From positions 1 to 64,000 of the forward strand of contig SBHC01000025.1 of the NCBI GenBank assembly GCA_006226375.1: a stretch of 64,000 bases of DNA. Reading direction: 5' to 3'. Every line of letters starts with the position of its first letter. The first letter of the stretch is position 1. Position numbers and translations under genes: made by a program. Positions 42,096-52,085 of this stretch are shown piece by piece. This DNA is from Deltaproteobacteria bacterium (GTDB taxonomy: Bacteria > Myxococcota_C > UBA6777). The notes beneath the pieces are model-generated. The model did no database searches. It saw only the letters and a program-made list of their open reading frames with translations, and was not told where the DNA came from.

Positions 42096-43663
42096 TGATG
42101 CGGTGTCTTGTTGTTTGCCTTGTTGGGTTGTGGTCTGTCCATACTGCGAATGCAGGCTGGAAGCAGGTTCCTGTTTCCAACAAGAAGCAGGTCCGTGATG
42201 TGTTACGGGAGGGCCTCAAACCAAAGAAGATAGCTCTCTTGTTGGGGATCAATCGGTCACTGCAAAGCCAGGACTGGGTGCCGTTGCGGTACGCTCATCG
42301 GGACGCCAAGCAAATGGCTCGTGCGCTACGTCGTCAAGCTCAGTTTGATACCATTCTTCTGCACACCTCACCCAAGCGCACATCCAAGGAAGCGATCCTC
42401 TCCACGTTGAAGCGGCTGTCCAGGCTCATCAAGCACGAAGAAGATATGGTGTTTGTGTATGTGTCCGCGCACGGGACGATCAGCCGAGGCTTGGAGCGAT
42501 ACATTGTAACTTCCGACACGACACGGAACGTCTCGCAAACAGGCTTGGCGGTGAAGAAGCTTCGAAAGCTCCTACAAAAGCTAAAGTCACGCCGGATCTG
42601 TTTGGTACTCGCAACATGCTATACCGGAAATGTGCGCTCCAAAGCGGTCAAGGTGCCTGGCTCCAAAGGGGCGAAACGTCCAGCACGTCCGATGAAAGTG
42701 GACCGAGCAATTCAAATACTTAGCGCTGCGAGTTACGCCCAAGCAGCGTTTGAATCCACCAAACTCAAAGCAGATGTATACACCCACTTTTTTTTGGCTT
42801 GCATGCGGAGTCTTAAGAGCAAGACTGTGATTAAGATCCACCTCTGCGCAACCACACAAACCACACCCTATGTGCGCAAATGGAACGGTGAAGTGCAGGT
42901 CCCCAAGGTCTACTCAGAGCTTGGAGCCAACCGCGACTTTTCTCTATCATCGGGGCTCAGTCGTGAGATGATGGGGTACTTTCACTCTGTCATTTCACGC
43001 AAAGGAAGCTTGCTGTTTCGGATCTTTCGATTGGGAAAGAAAAGCAACGAAACGGAAGTGTCGCGGGTTTCTGCCGATGAGTACACTGCTCTACCTCCCG
43101 GACGATACAAGATCCGTGTCCAGGACAGAAAAGGTCGGACAGTCCGTGAAGAAGAGGTTGTGATACGCGCCAATGTTGTAAGCCAGTTCTTCTCGGATTG
43201 GACATTGCAGATCCAGGGAGGGGTTTGGAGCAACGGTGGTGTGCTACAGCGCAGTAGCGAAGCGTGGGGCGGTGGGATGTTTGGTGTCAGGCACCCCTTC
43301 TTTGGGGTCTTTTTTGGGGTCTGGGGCTCTTCTCTTGCTTTTGACAACCAACCTTTCACACAAGCTATTTTCGAAGTTCGCTTGGAAGGAGGTTATCGTC
43401 ATCGTTGGAGTCACCTAGAGCTGTTTGCTGGAGGGTTTGCTTCTCTAGCTTTGGTCCTGCAAGACGCCAACCAGGATGTCAATCTGGGTTCATGGTTTCA
43501 AGCCGGCGCGACGGTCTCTAGCGCGCTGTGGTTTCACGAACGCTGGGCTTTGGTTGTGTCAGCGGATGTTGGCTTCGTTCCCATTGCACAAAACCCTCGT
43601 CAATGGGGCATCACGTGGGCAGCAGGTGGCCGCCTTGGTCTATGTTATCGTTTGGGAGGGTAA
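42095..43663 (+). CDS. Exported caspase-fold (C14) protein with C-terminal beta-barrel-like domain (module 1)
   Basis: A 522-aa protein. A signal peptide ends at V-H-T-A-N-A (residue 20). The caspase/metacaspase fold spans about 44-280, with the catalytic dyad His126 in Y-V-S-A-H-G and Cys175 in L-A-T-C-Y-T-G. The usual D-A-C-Y-S-G has become A-T-C-Y-T-G, so the Asp is replaced. A PEGA-like strand-rich segment (305-360) follows. Residues about 368-522 alternate hydrophobic and polar residues in short strands with aromatic ends (G-V-W-S-N-G-G-V, F-F-G-V-F-F-G-V-W-G) and end in a basic, glycine-rich strand, resembling an outer-membrane beta-barrel. The domain combination would tether a caspase at the outer membrane. 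Coupled to the anti-sigma-like gene upstream. Confidence 0.85.
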   Translation: MMRCLVVCLVGLWSVHTANAGWKQVPVSNKKQVRDVLREGLKPKKIALLLGINRSLQSQDWVPLRYAHRDAKQMARALRRQAQFDTILLHTSPKRTSKEAILSTLKRLSRLIKHEEDMVFVYVSAHGTISRGLERYIVTSDTTRNVSQTGLAVKKLRKLLQKLKSRRICLVLATCYTGNVRSKAVKVPGSKGAKRPARPMKVDRAIQILSAASYAQAAFESTKLKADVYTHFFLACMRSLKSKTVIKIHLCATTQTTPYVRKWNGEVQVPKVYSELGANRDFSLSSGLSREMMGYFHSVISRKGSLLFRIFRLGKKSNETEVSRVSADEYTALPPGRYKIRVQDRKGRTVREEEVVIRANVVSQFFSDWTLQIQGGVWSNGGVLQRSSEAWGGGMFGVRHPFFGVFFGVWGSSLAFDNQPFTQAIFEVRLEGGYRHRWSHLELFAGGFASLALVLQDANQDVNLGSWFQAGATVSSALWFHERWALVVSADVGFVPIAQNPRQWGITWAAGGRLGLCYRLGG

Positions 43664-43665
43664 CG

Positions 43666-45348
43666 ATGCGTTGGGGCCTGATTCTTACATGTTGGCTCGG
43701 TCTATGGATGATTGGACATGGGTGCCTCCGTGGTCGCGATTGTAGGGCCAATGATGATTGTCTGGTGGATCAACTGTGCCGGCAAGGCTACTGCTTGGAC
43801 CGAGTCTCTCTCCTTCCAGCAGGGGCTTTTTGTCAGGACACCTTTGATTGTCTGAGTGGCGTGTGCGCACAAGGCACCTGTGCCTCTCTTTTTGAGCCTT
43901 CCGCTGAACGCGATACGATCGATGCATCCGATCCGTTTGTCCCTGAGCACGATGGAGGAGTAGCACAAGAGTCGTTCAAGGAAGCGACACCAGAGGCTCC
44001 TAACGCTTGCAACCAACCTGGATGCGAACGTTGGACGATGACAGGTGGAGGACTCTCCACAGACACCATCAACGCGATAGACGTGGATGCTGAGGGCAAC
44101 ATCTACATCACGGGGCAAATGGCTGGTAGCATAAAGTTTGGCGCCACGTTGGTGGAAGCCTGGGCGCAAAAAGATGCCTATGTTGCGAAGTTTGATGCGA
44201 ATGGAAACGTGGTCTGGGCCAGCCGCTTTGGTGGCTCTTTGGATGACAAGGGAAGCGCGATTGTGGTCGACTCTCGTGGTTATGTCACCATCGCAGGGGA
44301 GTTCCGTGGAACCATTGGCACAAAGCCCAAGAACCTGGTGTCACATGACAACGAGCAAGAAGACATCTTCGTCGCTCACTTCTCTCCCAAAGGAGAGTTA
44401 GTCTGGGCTCATGCCATCACGGGTCCTGGGGCAGATGGAAGTCGAGCCCTTGCTGTCGACAACCAGAACAACATGTATCTGGTAGGCGCTTTCTACTACT
44501 CGTCGTCCTTCCAGGGAACAGTCCTTCAGGCTGACCATGACTACAGCGCATTTGTAACCAAGATCTCACCGGAAGGGAGCTTTCAATGGACACGTCAATC
44601 AAAGGGCATCGGATTTGAAATCGCCGAAAGTGTCACGGTCAATGCCAAGAACAACATAACGATCGCTGGAAAGTTTTTGGGGGGTGCCACGTTTGGAACC
44701 CTGTCCCTTCAATCCAAAGCCAACGACATATTTGTAGCGCAGCTGGACTCGGAAGGAGCATGGCTTTGGGCGAAAGGGTACGGTGGCCCTGGCGACGAAG
44801 CACTGTTCAAGATTGTATCCAATGACACGGGGGAGTTGTGGGGGGCGGCGAATTGCTCCCACAACTCTGTTCTGGGTTCCACTACGCTAAATCTGCCAAC
44901 AGGTTTGTATGCATGCGTTGTAAAAATGGACAGTCAGGGAAACGTGGCGTGGGTAAAGCACACCAAAGAGCCCACTCTAGCCGGCTCTCTCTCTCTTGCT
45001 GTTGATACAAAAGGGACGGTATTTTTTGGAGGGTATAACTCTGGAAAAGGCCCCCTGTTGTTCGGGGAGCATTCACTCCCAGCAAGCCAGGGAGCGACCG
45101 ATGGTTTCGTTGCCGCTCTTTCGGCTGAAGGGTCTTGGCTTTGGGCCCATGGTCTGACCGGTCCTCACAGCGATGCTGTGACAGCGTTGCATCTGAGCAA
45201 GGACAACGACCTGGTGGTTGCAGGCTTTTACTCGGACCAGGCGACCTTTCAATGGTTTGCTGGTAAGCAAGCGTCCAAACCGTTCCCAAGCCTGGGTGAT
45301 TCCGATGTGTTCCTCACCACATTGCAACATTCCTCACAAGGACGATAA
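43666..45348 (+). CDS. Exported cysteine-rich protein with SBBP-type beta-propeller (module 1)
   Basis: A 560-aa protein starting two bases after the caspase stop, with GGGAGGG before ATG 43666. A hydrophobic signal segment ends I-G-H-G-C, a weak lipobox. Residues 20-75 have Dickkopf-like cysteine repeats (C-R-A-N-D-D-C-L-V-D-Q-L-C). A Glu/Thr/Pro linker follows, then about seven repeats (residues 125-555) of the form D-x-x-G-N-I-Y-I-T-G ... D-A-Y-V-A-K-F-D-A-N-G-N-V-V-W-A, the SBBP repeat of bacterial beta-propellers. Probably a cell-surface binding protein; as the last gene of the module it could be a regulated target or a partner of the caspase. Confidence 0.82.
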   Translation: MRWGLILTCWLGLWMIGHGCLRGRDCRANDDCLVDQLCRQGYCLDRVSLLPAGAFCQDTFDCLSGVCAQGTCASLFEPSAERDTIDASDPFVPEHDGGVAQESFKEATPEAPNACNQPGCERWTMTGGGLSTDTINAIDVDAEGNIYITGQMAGSIKFGATLVEAWAQKDAYVAKFDANGNVVWASRFGGSLDDKGSAIVVDSRGYVTIAGEFRGTIGTKPKNLVSHDNEQEDIFVAHFSPKGELVWAHAITGPGADGSRALAVDNQNNMYLVGAFYYSSSFQGTVLQADHDYSAFVTKISPEGSFQWTRQSKGIGFEIAESVTVNAKNNITIAGKFLGGATFGTLSLQSKANDIFVAQLDSEGAWLWAKGYGGPGDEALFKIVSNDTGELWGAANCSHNSVLGSTTLNLPTGLYACVVKMDSQGNVAWVKHTKEPTLAGSLSLAVDTKGTVFFGGYNSGKGPLLFGEHSLPASQGATDGFVAALSAEGSWLWAHGLTGPHSDAVTALHLSKDNDLVVAGFYSDQATFQWFAGKQASKPFPSLGDSDVFLTTLQHSSQGR

Positions 45349-45542
45349 CGCGCCCTCCCCGTCAGTTCCGTAGAACACTGTGCAGCCATCTACCTTTCTC
45401 CTTTCTATTCAAGACACTTACAACTTTCTTTTTTCTTTTTTGGGGTACTTTTCCTTTCTTTGATGAACAGTCAAGAAACACAAGAAGTTCTTCAGGCCTT
45501 AGCCATGAATGCTTCAACCAACCCATCAGAAGGAGAAAGCAG

Positions 45543-46379
45543 ATGAAGCCATTTTTCATTCGCAACGTGTTGTTCTCGGGTATTGTAGGAGTCCTGGCCC
45601 TGTGGGGTATGAGTTCATCCGCCTTTGCACAGTCTTATGAGATTAAGATTCTTAATGACACCTATTGTTCCGGTGGGAAAATTCTCAAGAACCTCAGACC
45701 TGGCCCACAAAGCACCTGCCAAAGCACCTGCATGAGTTTGCCCACGTGCAAACACTACCAGTACATAAGCAAGCTTCGCACGTGCTCCATCTATTCGACA
45801 GAACCAACGAGAACCATCACAATGAAACCCAGCGCTAGCCTAGGCACTTCCATTTGTGGCAAGAAGGTGTTGACCACAGCGAAGTACTTCAAGCGATACA
45901 CAGACAGAATCATTACCAAAGGGGCCTTTATTTTTCAGACGAAGGTAAGCAATCTGGCTGCATGTGAAAAAGGCTGCAAGGACAACCCCGCCTGCACCCA
46001 TTACCAAGTTGTGGCAGAGGGTAATGGATTTTGCTATCACCGCGATGGTGGATATGGGGCAACAGCTCCAACCGGAATGAGGGGCTCGATTGTTGGTGAA
46101 AAACTTGGGCTGACGCCTCCCAAGCCCGTTGTATTGCCTAAGATTGACCCCTCTAAGGTTCGCTTCATCGTCTCGTCTGGATACAACTGGGTGGCAGGGG
46201 TACGAAAAAGGTACAAAGTCAAGCTGACCCAGACCGAATGCCAAAATGGCTGCGCGGTGGATCGTACCTGCACCAACTTCCTTTACTACGTAAAATACTC
46301 CGCATGTTTCCATTACACCGTGAGCCCCACAAGCATGGTAAAAACTCCTGAAATCAACGTCGGAACGAAACAACGCTAA
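45543..46379 (+). CDS. Secreted PAN/apple-domain protein
   Basis: A 278-aa protein with a signal peptide (cleavage near S-A-F-A, residue 29). Three segments of about 75 residues repeat an apple/PAN layout: Y-x-x-x-x-x-G-G/x, C-x3-C with an intervening helix, and C-x(3-5)-Y/F-x-Y, for example C-Q-S-T-C-M-S-L-P-T-C-K-H-Y-Q-Y and C-E-K-G-C-K-D-N-P-A-C-T-H-Y-Q. Apple domains bind proteins or carbohydrates on the cell surface. AAGGAG lies upstream of ATG 45543. Monocistronic; it converges on the Arg-rich protein gene. Confidence 0.8.
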   Translation: MKPFFIRNVLFSGIVGVLALWGMSSSAFAQSYEIKILNDTYCSGGKILKNLRPGPQSTCQSTCMSLPTCKHYQYISKLRTCSIYSTEPTRTITMKPSASLGTSICGKKVLTTAKYFKRYTDRIITKGAFIFQTKVSNLAACEKGCKDNPACTHYQVVAEGNGFCYHRDGGYGATAPTGMRGSIVGEKLGLTPPKPVVLPKIDPSKVRFIVSSGYNWVAGVRKRYKVKLTQTECQNGCAVDRTCTNFLYYVKYSACFHYTVSPTSMVKTPEINVGTKQR

Positions 46380-46438
46380 CCGAACGCTCCACCCGTCCCC
46401 TCTCCTGCCTCCTTTCACTCGACTCCTTTCAGACCTCG

Positions 46439-47491
46439 CTATTGCCGTTTTCGTCGGTGCCTCCGTCGCCCCTTCCGCTTCCTCCGTTTCTTTCGTAGCC
46501 GACTTTTGCGCCGTCTGTTTCGACGCGTCCTCCGTTTGCGTCGAAATCTCCGCCGCCTTCTTTTTCGTTGACGAAGACGCTTGTTCCTCCGAGTATTTCT
46601 TCGTTTTCGTCGACGACGTAGCCTCCTTCGACGCCTGAGCCTCCGCCGTCTGTATCGTCGTCGTTTGTACAGTCGCTTGCTCTCCAGGAACGTTCGGATG
46701 TCTTGCGAGAGACTTCTCATCATCGAAGGCAGAGCGGTAAGAAAGACGAGAGGGGTGGGAGGAGAATTGACATCCACAGTCATTTCTCGCCACTGTCGAA
46801 TCGCGTTGCCAGGAAACGTTGTCCACATGCTTTTGAGGAGCAGATTTGTCCCAGCTGCTGTTTGCGACACCTTTAAGCGAAATCGAATCCCGAAACCCTG
46901 GACTTTCCGCCGCCTCAAAGCACGCCGTGAAGGTAGGCGGCAACGATACCAAAGAGCAGAGACTTCTTTGTTCTTACGAATGATCTGGTGCAGTTTTTTT
47001 GCAAAGGAGTGGAACAGATAGTCTGACAACGGCCCCTTTACATGGACCGTCTCCACGTTGAGATAAAACGCTTTGTTGCGCAAACGACGCGGGCATAACA
47101 AGCGCAACGCCTTTCTAGCCCGGTAGCGTAGGAAGCGAGACCTGGAGAACCGATAACGTCGTATCGATGGGATGGTCCAATGGGCTTGCAAGATGCCCAA
47201 GGCCCACAAGGCATTGCCCCGAATGATTCGTTTCGTTTTGCGTTGATGACAAAGCCACAACAACGCCTGGATGGTAGAAAGCGAGGGCATGGTTTTGAGT
47301 TGGGCAAACAGACGTCGTCTCTTTTTCCGATTCGGCCTCGCCCCCATGGTTCGCAATAGCTTTTGAACAGCCTTGACGGAATAGGTTGGAGAAGCTCTCT
47401 CGATAGCCCAGACCTCCGAGACAGCACCACTCCCTATGGAAAGTAGAACACAACAGAAAAGTCCAAAAAGCCCAATCACCGTTCTACGCAA
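46439..47491 (-). CDS. Exported protein with extremely arginine-rich C-terminus
   Basis: A 350-aa protein from TTG 47491 (GAGGTGGGG upstream). A signal peptide covers residues 1-29 (G-A-V-S-E-V-W-A). The middle part is basic and mostly helical; part of it may be a degenerate HEAT-like repeat. From about residue 273 onward nearly every residue is Arg or Lys (R-R-R-Y-R-R-R-R-L-type runs) for some 77 residues. Such a tail could bind nucleic acid, peptidoglycan or LPS phosphate groups. The tail read one frame off would give a Thr/Lys/Glu/Ala-rich sequence, so a frameshift before it cannot be excluded by eye. No family recognised. Confidence 0.7.
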   Translation of the reverse strand: MRRTVIGLFGLFCCVLLSIGSGAVSEVWAIERASPTYSVKAVQKLLRTMGARPNRKKRRRLFAQLKTMPSLSTIQALLWLCHQRKTKRIIRGNALWALGILQAHWTIPSIRRYRFSRSRFLRYRARKALRLLCPRRLRNKAFYLNVETVHVKGPLSDYLFHSFAKKLHQIIRKNKEVSALWYRCRLPSRRALRRRKVQGFGIRFRLKVSQTAAGTNLLLKSMWTTFPGNAIRQWREMTVDVNSPPTPLVFLTALPSMMRSLSQDIRTFLESKRLYKRRRYRRRRLRRRRRLRRRRKRRNTRRNKRLRQRKRRRRRFRRKRRTRRNRRRKSRLRKKRRKRKGRRRHRRKRQ

Positions 47492-47517
47492 CGTTACCCC
47501 ACCTCAGGAACGAGAGT

Positions 47518-50141
47518 TCATTCCAAGAGCACACCGAAAAGTTGAACCAAACCATTGGCCAGAAGCGCGCATCTGTCAATAGGACAAAGATTTCTTCCAT
47601 GTGATGCCACACCGTTGGGGCAGATGGTTTTTTGTCCGAGGGTCTCTTGCGGACATGTGTTGCACAAACCACAGAAGGTCCATGAACCTCCGGTGCAGGT
47701 CTGTTCCGCGGATTTGCATACGCCCAAACCTGCGCTGGGACCGCACTCTCGCTTGACTCGCACCAGACCATAGCTGGCTTTCTCATGTTGGATGTATGTG
47801 AGGTTTGTGGTTCCTCCTGGAGGTCCAAAAACCTAATGAGCCACCTCATCAATGCATCCAGCCAGAGAATCTCCTGGTTTGGCATACGGCTTGACGGTGA
47901 GAACTGCCCACCCCACCGTTCGTTTGGACGGATCCGGCCTGCTCTGCCCGTCGTCTGCGTTACAAGAGATCTGGAAATCAGACCGGTACAGGTTGGTGCT
48001 ATCTGGATTGGTCCAGGTTCCAGTGATGTTACACACAGAGCGACGATAGTTCGATCCGTAGTTATCGGGGTGAAAGTAGCCATCTTGGGCGGCTGCGTTG
48101 GTGGTCGCATCAAACACCGCACATTGGAACAGGCTGGGAGTTGCCCGTTTGACTTGGTCCATCCAACACAGCGAGAGCCCTTTCCGTTTGGTGCCGGGCT
48201 GTTTTGGGGTCATCACACTGTTGGTTGTCGCGTAGACCACAGGAGCGCCAGTAATCGGGCTGAAAACCAGCTGGATCTTCTGGAAGCTTCAGCCCCAACT
48301 TGCTGGGGTGACTGTCTGCGCCACCCTGCCGAACTCTCTCATTAAGCACCCAGACGTTGAGCCGTTTGCCCTGCTCATCAATGTAAGCCTACTGGTAGTA
48401 TCCGAAGTGTAGCTCTACGAAGTAGCCTAGCTTAATCAAAGGAGTGAACTCGGTGGTGGGAGTGGGCTTGCTGTCAGGCTTTTCGTTGGCATCGTCCACT
48501 TGGTTATCGTTCAGGTCGAGGCCCGCAATGCAGGCCTTGGTCAGAGTGTTAATCTCTTCAGGCTTAAACCTCCGGCCTTCCACACAGTTGCCTTTGTAAC
48601 AGAGCTGCTTTTGGGTAGGGTCACACTCGGAGTCTTGGGTGTATGCGCTCCCCGGAGTGACCGGAAGCGCTACCTAATTGAGCGTGTAGATTGGCAGCTC
48701 TGTGACTTTGCCCAGGCCGTCGTTCTTGTCAGTCTCCACCAAAGATACGGGCGAGTTGAATCGCTGGACAAACTCCTTTTTGCCGGGAACTTCCATGTGC
48801 TTCTGACCGTCCTGGATGTACACCTACTTAATCCCCTCTGGGTATTGTGTGGTGACGTCAAACGCAGCCCAAGTAAATGTTTTGTTGCAGTCTCCTTCAC
48901 TTATCGATCCAGTGCTAGCATTGTAGGCGCGGATGTTTCCTCTCGTCACCACACAAGTCGAAGAGTCAGGTGGATAGGTCATGGTCACGAGTTCGGTGCC
49001 TGGGCTATACGCCGCCACGCGATTGTTGACGATGATCTGGTAATCAATCAGATGAACGTCCCTGCTGGCCCAAGGCATGGCTTGGTTGTGACAAGTACAA
49101 ACGGGATACTCCGTGCTGTCTTTTCCATCACAGTTGTAATCGTACCCTCCACAGACTTTGCGAGGCGTTGTAAAGTAGCTCGTATGGCCCAGATCGCCGA
49201 ACGTACCCTTTTGAAGCTTCCATAATCGTCTTCATCACGGGTGGGGTGTTGTTGTCGCCGTAGCCATCCTTGTCTGTGTCTTTGTACCAGGCTTTGAGAT
49301 AGCGACCGCACTTGCCGTTTTCGCAGCTCTCGTTGCTCTTGCAGGCTGCGCCACACGCGCCGCAATTCTTGGAGTCGTTTTGCAGATTCAGGCAGCGGTC
49401 GTTGCAGTTGACTCGGCCCACGCTGCATTGGCAAACTCCATTCTTACAAAAGCTACAATCGGTTCCGCACTTGCCACAGTTTTTGGGATCGATTTGCAAG
49501 TCGGTGCAGCCTTCAAAGCAGGCCGTCAGATTGCCAGAACAATACGATGTACACGCTCCTGCTTTGCAATAGCTGTCAGAAGGACAGGAAGTCCCGCATG
49601 TGCCACATTTTTGGGAGTCCGTTTGGAGATCCACACAGGTCGCGCCGCAAGCGGTTTTTCCTGAAGGACAAAGCGGAACGCACTTTCGGTCTGTGCATCG
49701 TTGGGCAAACAAGCAAGCTTTGTAACATGCTCCACAATGGGAGCTGTTGCTCTTAAGAATGACGCATTGGTTGCCACACTGAAACTCTTCAGGCTTGCAC
49801 TGCTGGACAACACAAACTCCCGCCACACAGGTCTGGCTGCTCTGGCACGTCATTCCGCAGGTGCCGCAGTTCTTGGAGTCGGCGTTCAGATCGACGCAAG
49901 TACCGTTGCAGTCGGCCTTTCCATCCGTACAGTTTTTGACAACCACGCACTTGCTGTTGATGCAGGTTTCGTCTGTTTTGCAGGCTGTACCGCAGGCTCC
50001 ACAGTGATTGGGATCGGCGGTGAGAATGACGCAGGAGCCGTTGCACATGGTCTCGCCCTGGGCGCATGTACACACTCCAGCAATACAAGTCTGTCCATTG
50101 GGACAAGTTGGAGTGCACGCCAGCGCCGCAGAGGGAGACAC
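47518..50141 (-). pseudogene. Large cysteine-rich surface protein, broken by TAG codons and frameshifts
   Basis: The reconstructed product is about 870 residues. The first 300 codons (from GTG 50141) hold nine or so C-G-x-C-G-x-x-C repeats like those of the lipoprotein at 15678, then D-T-D-K-D-G-Y-G-D. A frameshift near 49205 leads to K-V-C-G-G-Y-D-Y-N-C-D-G-K-D, a MopE-like motif. That frame continues across TAG codons at 48824-48826, 48674-48676 and 48389-48391. A second frameshift near 48285 leads to a frame crossing TAG 47833-47835 and ending at TGA 47518. No TAA or TGA occurs in these frames. No signal peptide is found: an in-frame TAA lies just upstream of the GTG. Most likely a decayed gene, but see findings. 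Confidence 0.8.
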
Positions 50142-51157
50142 TCTACTTTAATGAAGGAACTCGGCAAGAAAAAGTTATGCGCTGGGACGGACCTGGAACT
50201 GCATCCACTTCGTTGAGAGAATCTCGCTGTGACACTGTCACAGCAAGAAATTCACGCTTTGCTTTGATACACTCCATGTTCCGTCTCACCTTTGCAGCCT
50301 GCTTATGTTTCCAAACCTCAGAGAAAGCTTCACCATGAAAAAAGCTTCACCCTTCCCAAAAACAACCCACTCAACCCGCACCCAAAGTACATGGTGCTAC
50401 CAAGGAAGACTCTTCAGAAAATCTTTGGGTTGTAGACAAAACGGCGCATGAATAGACCTCAAACCGATGAATTTTTCTTCGGGTCCTACAACCTTATTGC
50501 CTTGCAGAGTAAGGAAGGAAGCAGAGGAAGAGCTGTCACCAACGAAGCTCAGTCGGCCAAGTATTTTTTTTGAAGATACACCCGCTTCGCTCGCAAGGAG
50601 GGTCGAACGACGCACTACCGATTGCACGGCGAGAGGATGGCGAGCCTGACGAGCCAGGAGGAAGATCTCTTCACCAACAGCCTGCAACCGCACTTCCCGA
50701 TGGACTCCAGGTAGCCTGTCGCCAAGAATACAAAGGAGAAACGCAACAGCTGCGCCCGAAACAATCACATTCTCCAGCATGGTGCTGATTGAGACATTGA
50801 TGTGCGGCTTGGAGCAGTTTTTTCAGCTCTCTCGCACAATCGGAAACTGAACCCACGGGCCAGCCAAACCAGCAAAAGGAACTTGGGTGAGCTCAACATC
50901 CGCGGGATACAACGAACTCTTACCGCAGATTGCAACAGGCAACCGACCCACCTTCCGGCTTATGAAGTTCTCCCACGTTGAATGTGCGATACGTACTGCA
51001 TGTCTGCATCGTCGGCGTCCAAATTCGCAAAGTTATCCGAGTCAAGCAGATCAACGCTCAAACCTGAATGCTCCCTTCTCACCAAAGTCATTCGGGAGAT
51101 CAAAGAACTTCTAGAAGGTTAAGAAGCAACGCAAACCACCCCGCTTGCCCACAACAT
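50142..51157. other. Intergenic kilobase with one dispersed repeat
   Basis: No convincing gene. The 81-bp element at 50580-50660 lies in the middle, and open frames here only reflect it. A short direct repeat of AAAGCTTCACC is seen at about 50325-50351. Confidence 0.55.
50580..50660 (+). repeat. 81-bp dispersed repeat, copy 1
   Basis: Begins ACCCGCTTCGCTCGCAAGG and ends GACGAGCCAGG. It matches 63713-63793 over its whole length, with the ends nearly identical and the centre diverged. The centre has weak dyad symmetry around TTGCACGG. Confidence 0.85.
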
Positions 51158-51982
51158 TCACGAATCCCCCACAAGGCTTTGGAAGTATTCGGTGGGAGAT
51201 GCACCAATGATGTGTTTGAAGTCACGAATGAAATGAGATTGGTCGTAGTATCCAAGCTCCATCGCAAGCGCCGCATAGTTAAGGGGCTGGTCATCTTCCA
51301 AGCGTGCCAAAGCCTCTTGCAAGCGATGCATCCGCAACACCCACTTCGGGCTTGCCCCAATGTACTCATAAAACAGACGTTGAAGCTGTCGTTTGGAATG
51401 GCCCGACCACTCCACAAGCTCCTCCACACGAGTGACCTCTGGCTGTGTTCGAATGTACTCCATCACCTCCTGAACGCTGAAGACGTTTGGATCTGGAGGA
51501 GGGAGCCGCTGCAACAAGAATTGCTCCACAAGCTTCACCATGGCATCAACATCATCGCCCGGTACGTCCATCACTTGTGACTCCAGCGGTTGATGCGCCA
51601 CTCCAAACGCCTCTTGGTAGGTAAGAGTCTTGTTGGTCAATGGAGTTACTGGTTCTCCATAAAACGGTGCAAACCCGCCTGGTTTAAACTTGACGCCAAA
51701 GATACGCCCCTGCCCTTCCAAAACACGCTCAAATCGTCCCTTCACCAAACCGACAATCCGAGACTTGTTGCGCTCCAGAATCATGTGAATGCTAGGATCT
51801 GGAATGTTCTCCTGTTTGTGGGGTTCGGCCCCTCGTAAATCCCATTGCACAATCCAAAATACTTCAACCAACGGCTGCAGCTCTGGCGCAGGAACACAAC
51901 GAACCAGATGATAGTGCTCTTCGCTCTTTTCTCGGCGTAACACACCCCGAGGAGGAGCTGTGACAACCTTGTTTTGATGCAC
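51158..51982 (-). CDS. AraC-family transcriptional regulator (DUF6597-type sensor domain)
   Basis: A 274-aa regulator. The N-terminal 150 residues (L-Q-P-L-V-E-V-F-W-I-V-Q-W-D-L ... I-F-G-V-K-F-K-P-G-G-F) form the DUF6597-like domain seen in many AraC proteins. The C-terminus has two helix-turn-helix motifs, with H-S-K-R-Q-L-Q-R-L-F-Y-E-Y-I-G-A-S-P-K in the first. The second carries the typical G-Y-Y-D-Q-S-H-F-I-R-D-F-K and G-A-S-P-T-E-Y. The start is GTG 51982, with AGGAG 11 bases upstream. Divergent from the DUF3224 gene, 103 bp away, its probable target. Confidence 0.9.
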   Translation of the reverse strand: MHQNKVVTAPPRGVLRREKSEEHYHLVRCVPAPELQPLVEVFWIVQWDLRGAEPHKQENIPDPSIHMILERNKSRIVGLVKGRFERVLEGQGRIFGVKFKPGGFAPFYGEPVTPLTNKTLTYQEAFGVAHQPLESQVMDVPGDDVDAMVKLVEQFLLQRLPPPDPNVFSVQEVMEYIRTQPEVTRVEELVEWSGHSKRQLQRLFYEYIGASPKWVLRMHRLQEALARLEDDQPLNYAALAMELGYYDQSHFIRDFKHIIGASPTEYFQSLVGDS

Positions 51983-52085
51983 GACTGTGATCTCCTGTCG
52001 CGTTTTTACAATCCAACGGATGGACGGCAGTGTATCCTGTTCAGGCGTTTAGCAAAAGAACCTACCAACAAACAGGACAACAGAG

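Noticed and set aside
45840-46952. 370-codon minus-strand frame with a Thr/Lys/Glu/Ala-rich tail
   Set aside because: It runs through the PAN-domain gene on the other strand and is one frame off the Arg-rich gene, which has a signal peptide and ribosome binding site. Kept only as a question about the tail frame.
47518-48826. Genome-wide reassignment of TAG as an amino acid
   Set aside because: Many intact genes here end in TAG (for example at 5381, 25210 and 40404), so TAG is a normal stop. Local readthrough remains open.
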